Shown: positions 7,689 to 16,768 of the stretch, one piece after another
Layout: every line of letters starts with the position of its first letter
How positions within the stretch are numbered: the stretch's first letter is position 1
Assembly: GCA_947167445.1 (NCBI GenBank)
Contig: CAMVID010000011.1
Coordinates: 32,339 to 96,338 of the forward strand
DNA from: G11 sp947167445
GTDB lineage: Bacteria > Bacillota > Clostridia > Lachnospirales > Lachnospiraceae
DNA length: 64,000 bases
Direction of reading: 5' to 3'
Program-made: the position numbers and the translations under genes
Notes under the pieces: generated by a model
Database searches by the model: none
What the model saw: only the letters and a program-made list of their open reading frames with translations
Told to the model about the DNA's origin: nothing

Positions 7689-9023
7689 TTAGTACATCCA
7701 GTATTCCTCATCTCCTATGGAAACGCAAAGCCAAAGATGCGAGTTTGCATCGGACGAATCCTTGTACAGGGATGCATAGGCGAAAAATTCTTCATCCTCT
7801 GCGGCTTTAAGCATTCCAACACCCCAAAGGCTTGTGGAACGCCATACGCCATTAAGGTACAGATCTCCGGCGGAGAGCCAGAAACGACCGTCGTCCTCAT
7901 TCTCGCCGGCGCCCAAAAACTCGCAGCTTCCCTCAATTAGAACATCTGCTTCATCATCATAGAAGGGAAGATAAGTAACCTCTCCGGTAGTGGTGTTTTT
8001 CTTCATGTATCCCGTCCACCATCTGTCGGATATATTTTCATGGAAGACAACTTCCGTCATCTTCTTTAAATCCAGTGTGGAAGGATCGAAACCGTAATCA
8101 TATCCCTCGTCATACTCGGGATACTCATAGGGTTGAATCTCTCCAAAAGTACAATCATTTGTCTCTATAATATTCCCCATGCTGTCTAAGCTTGTGGTTT
8201 CCTGATCCCCAAGAGTACACTTGTTGAGAACCACCTTGGTTTCGGAAGTGGGGCTATAAGAAAGCCATCCGGTATCTCTTAAGGTGCACTCGTTAAAAGT
8301 AAGTGTCCCCTTTCCCTTATGAAATTCAAAAGGACCATAATAGCAGTCTCTTATAACGCTGTTATTTACGTTTATGTCGGCGCAGCCGTTCCATAATCCA
8401 AGACCATATACACCGCAGCCATAGATATCCATGTTGTTGATTTCTACGTTTTTGCAGCCGTATAAATCAATAACGTTTCCGGTACATGTTCCGGTATCCG
8501 TATGGCCCATTGTCATATTCTCGACAGTTACATTCTTACACTTTTCAAAGTGCATAACTGCGGCATATCTTGGCATAACAACAATTTCTGTTTCCTTAAA
8601 GTTATCTCCGCCGCCGCTTATCTTTAAATCGTCGCAGTTTTTGATCCAAAGCTCACGGCCGTCAAATTCATCAACCAGTTCAAGATATTCATGAGCCTCG
8701 TTCCAGGCCTCGCCCTGCTCTTCCCAGATTTTATCAAGCTCAAGATTATACAACCCGGGCTCAATGGTTATCTTTGCACCGGGTTTAATTGCCTCCAAGA
8801 AATCCGCCACGTTATCAACGTGGATGCTGTCATCGGGAATGGGTGTAGGTTCCTCCGTGGGAGTGGGTGTTGGTGTCTCCTCAGCTTTCACTTCGGGAGT
8901 TTCCGTTACGGTCTCGGGCGCTGCGGTTTCGGGAGCTTCCTTGCCACCGCAACCTGCGAAAATAAAAGATGAAATCAAACAAGCTGCTACTAAACAATTG
9001 AATAAATGTTTACGGGAAATCAT
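7689..9023 (-). CDS. Lipoprotein with right-handed parallel beta-helix
   Basis: A 444-residue secreted lipoprotein: an N-terminal signal ending in the lipobox FAGC (Cys about 25), then a Pro/Thr/Glu linker (about 28-65), then a region (about 70-300) of repeated short strands such as NVTVENMTMGHT, NVEINNMDIYGCGVYGLGLW and DINVNNSVIRDCYYG. This pattern is typical of NosD/pectate-lyase-like beta-helices. The last 140 residues are a separate acidic domain of unknown type. Such helices often bind or cut polysaccharides, but I see no catalytic signature. It converges on nth with a 1-base gap and no terminator between. Start ATG at 9023 has AAAGGAC upstream. Confidence 0.75.
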   Translation of the reverse strand: MISRKHLFNCLVAACLISSFIFAGCGGKEAPETAAPETVTETPEVKAEETPTPTPTEEPTPIPDDSIHVDNVADFLEAIKPGAKITIEPGLYNLELDKIWEEQGEAWNEAHEYLELVDEFDGRELWIKNCDDLKISGGGDNFKETEIVVMPRYAAVMHFEKCKNVTVENMTMGHTDTGTCTGNVIDLYGCKNVEINNMDIYGCGVYGLGLWNGCADINVNNSVIRDCYYGPFEFHKGKGTLTFNECTLRDTGWLSYSPTSETKVVLNKCTLGDQETTSLDSMGNIIETNDCTFGEIQPYEYPEYDEGYDYGFDPSTLDLKKMTEVVFHENISDRWWTGYMKKNTTTGEVTYLPFYDDEADVLIEGSCEFLGAGENEDDGRFWLSAGDLYLNGVWRSTSLWGVGMLKAAEDEEFFAYASLYKDSSDANSHLWLCVSIGDEEYWMY

Positions 9024-9085
9024 AGCGTTTGTCCTTTCGTATTTACATGTTTTGGTACCTTAATAATATCACAGCAGCCTCACAT

Positions 9086-9115
9086 AAAACACCTCCCGAT
9101 GTTAATCGGGAGGTG
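9086..9115 (-). terminator. Terminator after the 9.1-14.1 kb transporter operon
   Basis: A perfect 11-base stem, CACCTCCCGAT/ATCGGGAGGTG with a GTTA loop, followed on the minus strand by TTTTATG. It lies 20 bases beyond the ATPase stop codon. Confidence 0.9.
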
Positions 9116-9135
9116 TCATGGTTCCAAGGCTTATA

Positions 9136-10770
9136 TTACACGGTAACTTTTCCTGCGCAAATTGCTTTGCCGGACTTTCTGTCGAAGAGAAGGATGTTGT
9201 TGGAATCAATATCCACTTTCTTTGAGTCATTGATCTGGTAAAGGGTATTACCGAAATCAACGGCTGTAAGAAGGAAGTTTCCGACAGCGATCTTGATGGT
9301 GGATTCCATACCTGTGGGCATGGCACCGTAGATGATTCCGTCGAAGGCTCCGTTATCACGAATCTTGATACACTCGGGTCTGATTCCGAGAACAAAATCC
9401 TCATCTGTAATAACAGGTGCTTCCTTTAATGTGTAATCCTCTTCTTCCACAAGGCTGATGTGGTATTTGAATACCTCGTCCTTGTTTCCTTTTTCAACTG
9501 CTTTCTTGTCGGCCTTAATTGCCTCAAGTTCCTTTTCGGCTGCCTTCTCGGCCTCTGCTCTCTTTGCAAACCACTCGGTCATTGAAAGAGAATCATTGGG
9601 AGTGAACTTAATCTTCTTTCCGTCGAAGATCTCAAGGTCGAAGCTTCCGTCCTCACCCTGTTTGCCCTTTGCTTCAACAAAGTTGATTGAAGGGTTACCA
9701 ACGAAGTCGGCAACGAAAAGGTTGTTGGGTCTGTTGTATACATCAAGGGGTGCGTCGTACTGCTGAAGTACACCGTTGTTGATAAGGCAGATCTTTGTAG
9801 CAAGAGTCATGGCTTCCATCTGATCGTGTGTAACGTATACGAAGGTGGAACCGGTCTCAAGGTGAAGTCTCTGAAGCTCATATCTCATCTCAAGACGAAG
9901 CTTTGCATCAAGGTTTGATAAAGGCTCATCCATGAAGAGTACCTGAGGTTCGGGAGCAAGAGTACGGGCAATAGCCACACGCTGCTGCTGTCCACCGGAA
10001 AGCTCTGCAGGATATCTGTCCATGAACATTCCAATCTTAACGATTCTTGATACACGACGCACGGAGAGGTCGATTTCTTCTTTGGAAAGCTTTCTTACCT
10101 CTCTTACCGGCTTTCCGTCTTTTAATACTTCAAAGTTCTCATTTAAGGATTCGTTCTTTGCAGCATGGTTCTTTGAGATGATTGCAAGCTGTGATTCAAG
10201 CTGTTTTCTCTTTTCCTCGCAGGCTGCAGTATCCTTAAGGCCAAATCCGTAAAGCTCCTTTGCACCGTACATTGAAAGTGTGTAGGCATCGATTATCTTA
10301 AGGTAAGCCTTACCGGCCTCTACCTTTCCTGTCTTATCCTTACACTCATCAATGAGTTTGAAATACTCCTTGGGATTCTTTAATGCCGCTACCTGAGCAG
10401 AAATCTTCTGAGCATCCAGATCCTTAACAGCCATCTCTTCTTTGATGTTGTTAAGACCAAAGGCAATGTTCTGGTACACGGTCATGTTGGGCCAGAGAGC
10501 GTAGTTCTGGAAAAGGAATCCCACTTTTCTCTTGTTGGGAGGAATGTTGATTCCCGCATCTGAATCATACACTACTCTGTCACCGATTTTGATCTGTCCG
10601 CTGGTGGGGGTCTCAAGACCGGCAATCATACGAAGTGTAGTTGTTTTACCACATCCCGAAGGTCCCAAGAGTGTAATAAAAGCATTATCTTCAATATCTA
10701 AGTTAAGGTTGTCTACTGCGTAGAATTTTCCCCAACGTTTTGTCACATTTGTAAGTTTAATTTCCGGCAC
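9136..10770 (-). CDS. ABC importer ATPase with large helical-domain insertion
   Basis: A 544-residue ATPase of the PotA/FbpC/MalK group serving the permease encoded two bases upstream. Motifs: Walker A GPSGCGKT (36-43), Q-loop Gln88, signature LSGGQQQR (from 257), Walker B VLFMDEPLSNLDAK, switch His in YVTHD. Q-loop and signature are about 170 residues apart, against about 52 in E. coli MalK, so roughly 115 residues (about 110-228, Lys/Glu-rich and helical) are inserted. The C-terminal TOBE-like region also carries a charged helix (about 405-445). Start is GTG at 10770 with GGAGGT eight bases upstream. The gene ends the operon at a strong terminator. The transported solute is uncertain (ferric ion, phosphonate or sugar phosphate). 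Confidence 0.85.
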   Translation of the reverse strand: MPEIKLTNVTKRWGKFYAVDNLNLDIEDNAFITLLGPSGCGKTTTLRMIAGLETPTSGQIKIGDRVVYDSDAGINIPPNKRKVGFLFQNYALWPNMTVYQNIAFGLNNIKEEMAVKDLDAQKISAQVAALKNPKEYFKLIDECKDKTGKVEAGKAYLKIIDAYTLSMYGAKELYGFGLKDTAACEEKRKQLESQLAIISKNHAAKNESLNENFEVLKDGKPVREVRKLSKEEIDLSVRRVSRIVKIGMFMDRYPAELSGGQQQRVAIARTLAPEPQVLFMDEPLSNLDAKLRLEMRYELQRLHLETGSTFVYVTHDQMEAMTLATKICLINNGVLQQYDAPLDVYNRPNNLFVADFVGNPSINFVEAKGKQGEDGSFDLEIFDGKKIKFTPNDSLSMTEWFAKRAEAEKAAEKELEAIKADKKAVEKGNKDEVFKYHISLVEEEDYTLKEAPVITDEDFVLGIRPECIKIRDNGAFDGIIYGAMPTGMESTIKIAVGNFLLTAVDFGNTLYQINDSKKVDIDSNNILLFDRKSGKAICAGKVTV

Positions 10771-10772
10771 GA

Positions 10773-12614
10773 TTAGTTACCTCCAATTCCTTCGTCAAGG
10801 CTTGCGCCTGTAATCTTGTTGATTGCTGTGTTGAATACGAGAATAAGTACAATCAATATCAGGTTGATGGCACTTGAGAATGCGTACAATCCCATCTCAT
10901 CAAAATAATCCAGCGTAGTTGATAAGATGAAGCCCTGTGTACAGAGTAAGAGGAACAGTGACAGTTCTCTTAAACATGTCATGAAGGGAAGCAGATATCC
11001 GCTGATGATTGAGGATTTCTGGATGGGGATTATAATCTTGAACATTCTCTTGAACCAAGGAATATCCTGAATAATCGCTGCCTCTTCGATTTCTCCCGAA
11101 AGCTGAAGCATTGAGTTTAATGCACTTCTGCTTGCGAAGGGAATGTATTTAATAACACCTGCTATAATCAGTAATGTGTATGTGTTAAAAAGGTTAATTT
11201 TCTCATTTGAGAAGAGTACGAAGAATGCGGCACCTACTGCCAGTGAAGGCATAAGGTAGGGAAGGAAGGCCATGTTGTTAACGTAGTTGGCCCACTTGCT
11301 TCTTCGATTCTTTGAAACTGCGTATCCGATAAGGGTTCCGATGGTACCTGCAATAAGTGCACAGGCAACGGCTACCTTAAGGGTTCCTCCAAGGGCTTTT
11401 CTTATCATGTCGTTAAACAGGATTCCTGCCTGGCCGTAAAGAGCGCTGGCAGCGTTACCCCTTGTAACCCACCACTTTGTGGTAAGGTTTGCAATGTTAC
11501 CGGTGTAGAGGAAACTGTAGTCACCGGGGTTAGGTAAGAAGGTCTCAAATGCGAAGGAAACAATGGGGAAGATTGATGTGAAGAATGTAACTACGATGAA
11601 GATAATCGCAATCACATATTTACCAACCTTACCAAGGTTAATCTTGCTGATCTGACCTGATTTACCTGTAACTGTTGTGTATGATTTACGGCTCTTTAAG
11701 CTCATCTGGTTGATACCGAGAATGAGGATACCGAAGATCATCATTATAATTGCAAGGATACTTGCCTCACCTGTGTACTTGGAGTTCATTGACACGTACT
11801 TGGTGGAAAGGGTTGTAAGTCCAAGGTAGTGAGGAACCGGGTAACTTCCCATTGCGCTTCCGAACACCAGAAGTATGGTTGAGAGGATAGCCGGTTTTAC
11901 CATGGGAAGAGTTACTCTGGTCATTATCTTCCACTTGGGTGTGTCAAGGATTGTTGCTGCCTCCTCCAGGTTGGCATCCATGTTCTTAAAGATTCCGCCT
12001 ATCATGATGTAAGCAAAGGGCGCATAGTGAAGGCCCAGAACTATGGCACAGGGTAATAAGCCCTGGCACCACCAGATAGGTGCTCTGTAGTTAAAGAGTG
12101 AAGCAAGAAGTCCGTTTGAAGTACCGGTTACTTCGTTGGAGTTAAACATGTTCTGCCATACAACAGCCAATGTCCACTGAGGCATGATGTAAGGGAAAAT
12201 GAATATGGAGCTTAAGTACTTCTTGCACTTTAAGTTGGTTCTTGTCACCAGGAAAGCAAAGAGTCCACCAAAGAGGATGGAGATAAGGCAGGTAAGAACC
12301 GCAAGCAATACGGTGTTTATAAGAGGTGTCCAAAGATTGGTTTTGGCAAGTTTACTTGTAAACAGATCCGTATAGTTTACGATGGAAAAGCCTTCTGTTT
12401 TCTTGGTGAGATAAGCATCGATCGTTCCTACATGGATTTTGAATGTATCCTGAACGATAGCAACGATTGGTGCCACCGTTGTGAAGGTAAGTACTATACC
12501 AAACAATAACAGGATGACATTCTGGGGCTTCATGAAATACGTCTTTATTCTGTTGAAAAAAACAGCAGACGAATCTACACTTTTCCCTTTCGCTGTTCTT
12601 GCTGTGTCGTCCAT
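10773..12614 (-). CDS. ABC importer permease, two fused MetI domains (FbpB/ThiP type)
   Basis: A 613-residue permease made of two tandem binding-protein-dependent inner-membrane domains (about 80-300 and 390-600), each with about six helices. The EAA-type loops that contact the ATPase are visible (DANLEEAATILDTPKWKIM and GEIEEAAIIQDIPWFKRMF). Such fused permeases occur in the FbpB/ThiP/phosphonate-type importers. The start at 12614 has AAGGAG upstream. It follows the binding-protein gene after a hairpin and precedes the ATPase gene by two bases. A homodimer-like single polypeptide would form the whole channel. Solute unknown. Confidence 0.85.
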   Translation of the reverse strand: MDDTARTAKGKSVDSSAVFFNRIKTYFMKPQNVILLLFGIVLTFTTVAPIVAIVQDTFKIHVGTIDAYLTKKTEGFSIVNYTDLFTSKLAKTNLWTPLINTVLLAVLTCLISILFGGLFAFLVTRTNLKCKKYLSSIFIFPYIMPQWTLAVVWQNMFNSNEVTGTSNGLLASLFNYRAPIWWCQGLLPCAIVLGLHYAPFAYIMIGGIFKNMDANLEEAATILDTPKWKIMTRVTLPMVKPAILSTILLVFGSAMGSYPVPHYLGLTTLSTKYVSMNSKYTGEASILAIIMMIFGILILGINQMSLKSRKSYTTVTGKSGQISKINLGKVGKYVIAIIFIVVTFFTSIFPIVSFAFETFLPNPGDYSFLYTGNIANLTTKWWVTRGNAASALYGQAGILFNDMIRKALGGTLKVAVACALIAGTIGTLIGYAVSKNRRSKWANYVNNMAFLPYLMPSLAVGAAFFVLFSNEKINLFNTYTLLIIAGVIKYIPFASRSALNSMLQLSGEIEEAAIIQDIPWFKRMFKIIIPIQKSSIISGYLLPFMTCLRELSLFLLLCTQGFILSTTLDYFDEMGLYAFSSAINLILIVLILVFNTAINKITGASLDEGIGGN

Positions 12615-12635
12615 AAAGTTAATTCTCCTTAAAAT

Positions 12636-12665
12636 GCTTCAAAGGCGTTTGACCGCCTTTGAAGC
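12636..12665 (-). other. Intercistronic hairpin after binding-protein gene
   Basis: A perfect 12-base stem, GCTTCAAAGGCG/CGCCTTTGAAGC with 6-base loop, between the binding-protein stop and the permease start. On the minus strand it is followed by ATTTTAAGG, a short U run. It probably protects the upstream message end and partly terminates. Confidence 0.7.
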
Positions 12666-12698
12666 CTATGTTAGTGTACTAAGTTTGACGCTTGTTAT

Positions 12699-14117
12699 TT
12701 ATTCTGCTGAATACTTTGTAAGCATCTCAATCCAGCTACCTACTGTGAAGGAAACAGATGCGCAGTACTCGGGATCCTCAAGAACGAGTTCACCGGTTGT
12801 TGTCCACCAGTCATATCCTCTGTCGTTCTTGCACTCGTATACTACATTGCCGCTCTCATCGCAGCCACCCTTTGAGTGGTTGTATGTAGCTTCGATAGCT
12901 TTTGCAACTTCAGGGTTGGATGAGTAACCACCCATATCTTTACCCCATGCAGAGAAACCGTCCTCTGTACATGTCATGTAAGCGATGAATGCACATGCTG
13001 TCCAAGGCAAAGGTGAGTTGTCTGTTACGAATAAGTAATGGCAGTAACCATATCCGCCGATACCCTTGTAACCATCCTGGTAAGCAGCTACCTTGATGTT
13101 GTTAACTGATACGGAATCGGATTCCTCTACAGAACGAAGCTTGGAGTAAACAAGTAATCCTGCCTGATCTGTTGCAGAATCGGTAACAAGTGTGTTACAG
13201 ATAGGGCCGTCATCTGTCTGAGCGTTGTAGCTCTCAACCCAGAGTTTGATCCATGCAAGTGCATATTTGCCGTCTGCGCCAAGGCCAAGGTCAGCTGCAT
13301 CTGTAGCCATCTCGTCGATTGTGGGCTGGAAGTAAGCCTGCTTGTCAGCGGGAAGAGCTTCGAATGCTTCCTTAAGCCATGCTGCATACTTATCTTCTGT
13401 TAACATGTAAAGGAAGTTCTTACCAACGATCTCGGAATCGATGTCCATGTATAATGCATGAACGCCTTCATCAACGAAATCCCAGCAGTTTGTGTACTCT
13501 TTTGAACCTGTGCAGTTGTACTCGAATACTTTGTTAAGTGTCTGGAGAGGAAGGTATCCTTCGTAAGCATCTGCTGTTGTTCCGTTTGCCTCTGCCCACT
13601 CCTTGGGAATGAATGTATCAAGGATGCCTGTCTGAACCATCTTGGACTCAATCTGGTTACCATCCTGGATAAGGGTCATTGCAAATGTACCTTCGCCCTT
13701 AAGGGAGTCAGCTGTAAGCTGCTCGAAGATCTTGTTGTTCTTGGGCTGCTGCCACTCGAACTCCATTGTGTATGAAGGGTCGATTGACTGTAAATATTCA
13801 ATAAATAAAGGAAGTGCTGATTTACCACGGGAAGAGTTACCTACGCCATAGAATGTAGCGCCGTTAGACTCTTCAATTGCCTTCTTGGCAAGTTCTTCCA
13901 TTGTCATGCCTTCAGCTTCTTTGATGATCTGCTGAGTAGCTGTGAGGTTCTCGGGAACTTCTGCTTCCTCTACGGGAGCTGCTTCCTCTGTTGAAGCCTC
14001 TTCTGTCTTTGTCTCAGTTGCTGTGTTTGTTGATGCTGCAGGAGCCTCAGAACCACATGCTACAAGTCCCATAAGCATACAGCCTGCAAGCAAAACTGAT
14101 AATACTTTCTTTTTCAT
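12699..14117 (-). CDS. Extracellular solute-binding lipoprotein
   Basis: A 472-residue lipoprotein. The signal peptide MKKKVLSVLLAGCMLMGLVACG places the lipidated Cys at about 21, followed by an acidic Thr/Glu/Ala linker to about 55 and then a type II periplasmic-binding-protein body. It is the likely substrate receptor for the fused permease and inserted ATPase encoded downstream (permease begins after a 30-base hairpin). It starts after a terminator that ends the regulator operon, so it has its own promoter; a TATAAT lies about 55 bases upstream on the minus strand without a clear -35, as expected for an activator-dependent gene. The solute is not identifiable from sequence. Confidence 0.85.
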   Translation of the reverse strand: MKKKVLSVLLAGCMLMGLVACGSEAPAASTNTATETKTEEASTEEAAPVEEAEVPENLTATQQIIKEAEGMTMEELAKKAIEESNGATFYGVGNSSRGKSALPLFIEYLQSIDPSYTMEFEWQQPKNNKIFEQLTADSLKGEGTFAMTLIQDGNQIESKMVQTGILDTFIPKEWAEANGTTADAYEGYLPLQTLNKVFEYNCTGSKEYTNCWDFVDEGVHALYMDIDSEIVGKNFLYMLTEDKYAAWLKEAFEALPADKQAYFQPTIDEMATDAADLGLGADGKYALAWIKLWVESYNAQTDDGPICNTLVTDSATDQAGLLVYSKLRSVEESDSVSVNNIKVAAYQDGYKGIGGYGYCHYLFVTDNSPLPWTACAFIAYMTCTEDGFSAWGKDMGGYSSNPEVAKAIEATYNHSKGGCDESGNVVYECKNDRGYDWWTTTGELVLEDPEYCASVSFTVGSWIEMLTKYSAE

Positions 14118-14139
14118 TTTCTGTCCTCCTATTGGTTTT

Positions 14140-14157
14140 GTCCGATACCTTTCGGAC
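14140..14157. promoter_or_regulatory. Inverted repeat in leader of binding-protein gene
   Basis: A perfect GTCCGA/TCGGAC arm pair with 6-base spacer lies between a TATAAT-like -10 and the ribosome site (AGGAGG) of the binding-protein gene. It may be an operator or a leader hairpin. Confidence 0.4.
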
Positions 14158-14261
14158 TACACTTTGATTATATTAGTGATTTTGACGGCAAAAAACTGGA
14201 CAAAACTGTTATTGTTTGTGAAATTCTGCGAAAGTGCATATGAGACCTTTAGAAATCCAAA

Positions 14262-14306
14262 GAAAAATATACAAAATCCACAATGTCCCTATCAGACATT
14301 GTGGAT
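14262..14306 (-). terminator. Terminator overlapping the end of the response-regulator gene
   Basis: A perfect 12-base stem, ATCCACAATGTC/GACATTGTGGAT, loop of seven, then TTTTGTATATTTTT on the minus strand. The first arm encodes the final residues of the regulator and the loop contains its TGA stop codon. Confidence 0.75.
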
Positions 14307-15068
14307 CTTATTCTGAAAATCTGAGGGGTTCAGACCCGTTATCTTCTTAAATACTGAGGAGAAATAGGTTATGTCCTTATAGCCCACCTTCTCGGCAACT
14401 TCATAAACCTTGTACCTTACATCCGAAAGGAGCTTCATGGCTGCCTTAATTCTGTATCTTGTAATGAAGGCATTTACCGTATAATCGGTTTCCGCTTTGA
14501 ACACATGGGACAGATGCCCTTCGCTTATACCTATGCTCTCTGCCACGTCTTTGATTCCAAGATTCTCATCACCGTAGTGCTCGGCTATGTAGTTTAAGGC
14601 TTCTGCAACATATTTACTCTTATCACCCTTCTTCTCAATTATCTCATCCGAGAGAACATCCGACTCATGCATCTGTCTTAAGTTCTTTCTCTCTCTGGTG
14701 ATCCTTGAGGTAATTCGTGTTATGGCCTTCTCAAGATCTCCGTCTTCAAAGGGCTTTAAAAGATAATCCGTTGCCGCTAACTTTATGGCCTGCCTTGCAT
14801 ATTCGAAGTCGGAATAGGCTGTAAGGAATATAACCGGAGTACTTATACCCGACTCCCGTAGCTTAGTCAACATCTCAAGGCCGTCCATCTTTGGCATCTT
14901 TATATCGCAAATTATTAAATCAGGCGTAAACTTTTTCACGGCTTCCAGACCCTCAAGTCCGTTTGCCGCTTCAGCTATAACTGTGCAGTTAAGGGACGCC
15001 CAGTCGGTTTCCATCACTATTCCCTGTCTGACTAATGTTTCATCATCAACAACGAGGACTTTGATCAT
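14292..15068 (-). CDS. AraC-type response regulator (YesN family)
   Basis: A 258-residue regulator: receiver domain (1-120) with acidic pair Asp8/Asp9, phospho-acceptor Asp55 in IICDIKMP, and Lys in LLKPF; then an AraC-type pair of helix-turn-helix motifs (about 155-255, GIKDVAESIGISEGHLSHVF and YEVAEKVGYKDITYFSSVFK). It would be phosphorylated by the kinase encoded immediately upstream (23-base overlap) and most likely activates the transporter operon at 9136-14117, which starts right after its terminator. ATG at 15068 has AAGGAG upstream inside the kinase gene. Confidence 0.92.
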   Translation of the reverse strand: MIKVLVVDDETLVRQGIVMETDWASLNCTVIAEAANGLEGLEAVKKFTPDLIICDIKMPKMDGLEMLTKLRESGISTPVIFLTAYSDFEYARQAIKLAATDYLLKPFEDGDLEKAITRITSRITRERKNLRQMHESDVLSDEIIEKKGDKSKYVAEALNYIAEHYGDENLGIKDVAESIGISEGHLSHVFKAETDYTVNAFITRYRIKAAMKLLSDVRYKVYEVAEKVGYKDITYFSSVFKKITGLNPSDFQNKIHNV

Positions 15069-16767
15069 TGTTTCTCTCCTTAGTTAAAGGTAGGGTAATA
15101 AGCACCTTCGTGCCTCCCTCATCAGGCTTACATGCCTTCAATCCGAAATTGTCTCCATAGTAAAGCCTTAATATGGTATCTACATTGAAAAATCCTATAT
15201 GCCCTCTAAGCTTTTCTCTGTCTCTTGAGTTAAGCTTTTCAAGTATCTCTCCTTCGATACCGCATCCGTTATCCGTAACCTCTATCTTAAGATTACCCGA
15301 TTCCGAATAGGCATTTACAAATATATGTCCTTTTTCCTGTTCCTTCAAGCCATGAATAAGAGCATTTTCAACAATGGGCTGAATAATCAGTTTTGGAATT
15401 ATGCAATCCTCCAGCTCCATGGGAAGTTCTGCGTCAAAGGTGAAGTTTCCACCAAATCTTATCTGCTGAATCTCAACGTACTTTTCCACCATCTCCATCT
15501 CTTCCGCCAGAGTTATGAACTTTCTTTCGGAGATACTGAGGCGAAGTATCTGGGCAAGGTCCGCCGACATTTTGGCAAGATCCGGCACGTTGTTTGCCTT
15601 GGCCACCCACTTCATGGTGTCTAAGGTATTATATAGGAAGTGTGGATTAAGCTGCGCCTGCATCATTGCGATGTTGGAATCGTTGATTTCCTGCTGCTGC
15701 TTAACCTGAAGTTCCATATAGGTCTTAAGCTCATCCGTCATCTTGTCAAAGTCTTCCGAAAGCTGACCCAGTTCATCTATTCTGCTGCTGTGAACCGAAA
15801 CATTCAAATCTCCGCCTTTAACCTTCTCCATGGCCTTGGAAAGCTTTATTATGGGAGAAGTCAGGTAGTCACTTATGATGTTTGCCACGAAGAAACAAAG
15901 GATAACAGAGAAAAGAATGATAACGGTCGTTACTCCCCACATGGTTCTTGTGATGTCATCCGTAAGTACCGGTTCCTTTCCCAAAACAAGGGTAAGGTTC
16001 GTATCTCCTATTCTTGAAAGGAAGAACTCAACCTCGTCATTCTCCTGTTTCAGGGGTTCTCCGTCAAACTGCCTCTGTCTTATAAGGGCCGCTAAGGCTT
16101 CTTCTTTACCTGTCCTTGTGCTGTACACATCCTCGTAAAATGAATCAAGAATTGCAATTCCATATGACTCGTCATAGGTTTTTGCAAGAATTTCTTCAAC
16201 GTGAGATGAAAAAACATCTGTTACTACAAAACCCACACATTCATCTCCTGAGACGATGGCTCTGGCAATTTGAATGACAACTTTTTCATCATCACTCATT
16301 ACTGCCTTCTTGATTATCCTTTCATCGGGATGAGCAAAGGAAACCTTCAAAATTCCCCAGTATGTGGGAATTGATTTGGAATAGCCTTCGGTTGATGTGG
16401 TGAATACAAGGTTTCCTTCAATATCGTAAATATTGAATCTCGCCACGTTCCTGGCATTCTCCGTAGCATCATAAAGAGCGGTGTAAGCCTTGTTCTTCTG
16501 CCAGCTGTCAGTCTCTGAAATTCCGCCCACTATCTTTTTGTTGCTTCTTATTGCAAGCTGAGTTTCGTCTATTAAGTTAAAGTATTGCTCCAAAGCCTCT
16601 GTAACCGAGGCAACCTGAGTTGCCGACGCAGCCTGGTAGTCACTTGCAAGCCTTGATTTGAAGACTTTGACCAAAAGAAGGCTTATGACTATTCCCGGAA
16701 TCAGGGATACCAGAAAGAGTCCAAGGAACAATTCTCTTTTGAAGGATTTTCTGATGATCTTCTTCAT
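15046..16767 (-). CDS. Sensor histidine kinase (YesM family)
   Basis: A 573-residue membrane kinase: first helix about 12-35, extracellular sensor domain about 36-275, second helix about 280-305, HAMP (about 305-360), then a His_kinase domain with the phospho-acceptor box QAQLNPHFLYNTLDTMKWVA and an ATP-binding domain (IIQPIVENALIHG and DNGCGI). The frame is open eight codons further upstream, but the start at 16767 has AGGGG nine bases before it and lies one base after the stop of the binding-protein gene. That gene product probably presents ligand to this sensor. Partner regulator is encoded downstream with overlap. Confidence 0.9.
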   Translation of the reverse strand: MKKIIRKSFKRELFLGLFLVSLIPGIVISLLLVKVFKSRLASDYQAASATQVASVTEALEQYFNLIDETQLAIRSNKKIVGGISETDSWQKNKAYTALYDATENARNVARFNIYDIEGNLVFTTSTEGYSKSIPTYWGILKVSFAHPDERIIKKAVMSDDEKVVIQIARAIVSGDECVGFVVTDVFSSHVEEILAKTYDESYGIAILDSFYEDVYSTRTGKEEALAALIRQRQFDGEPLKQENDEVEFFLSRIGDTNLTLVLGKEPVLTDDITRTMWGVTTVIILFSVILCFFVANIISDYLTSPIIKLSKAMEKVKGGDLNVSVHSSRIDELGQLSEDFDKMTDELKTYMELQVKQQQEINDSNIAMMQAQLNPHFLYNTLDTMKWVAKANNVPDLAKMSADLAQILRLSISERKFITLAEEMEMVEKYVEIQQIRFGGNFTFDAELPMELEDCIIPKLIIQPIVENALIHGLKEQEKGHIFVNAYSESGNLKIEVTDNGCGIEGEILEKLNSRDREKLRGHIGFFNVDTILRLYYGDNFGLKACKPDEGGTKVLITLPLTKERNNDQSPRC

Positions 16768-16768
16768 A

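Noticed and set aside
9136..14117. Naming the importer as a ferric iron transporter
   Set aside because: FbpABC-like folds also serve phosphonates, sugar phosphates, phosphoglycerates and thiamine; no metal-binding residues could be assigned from sequence alone.
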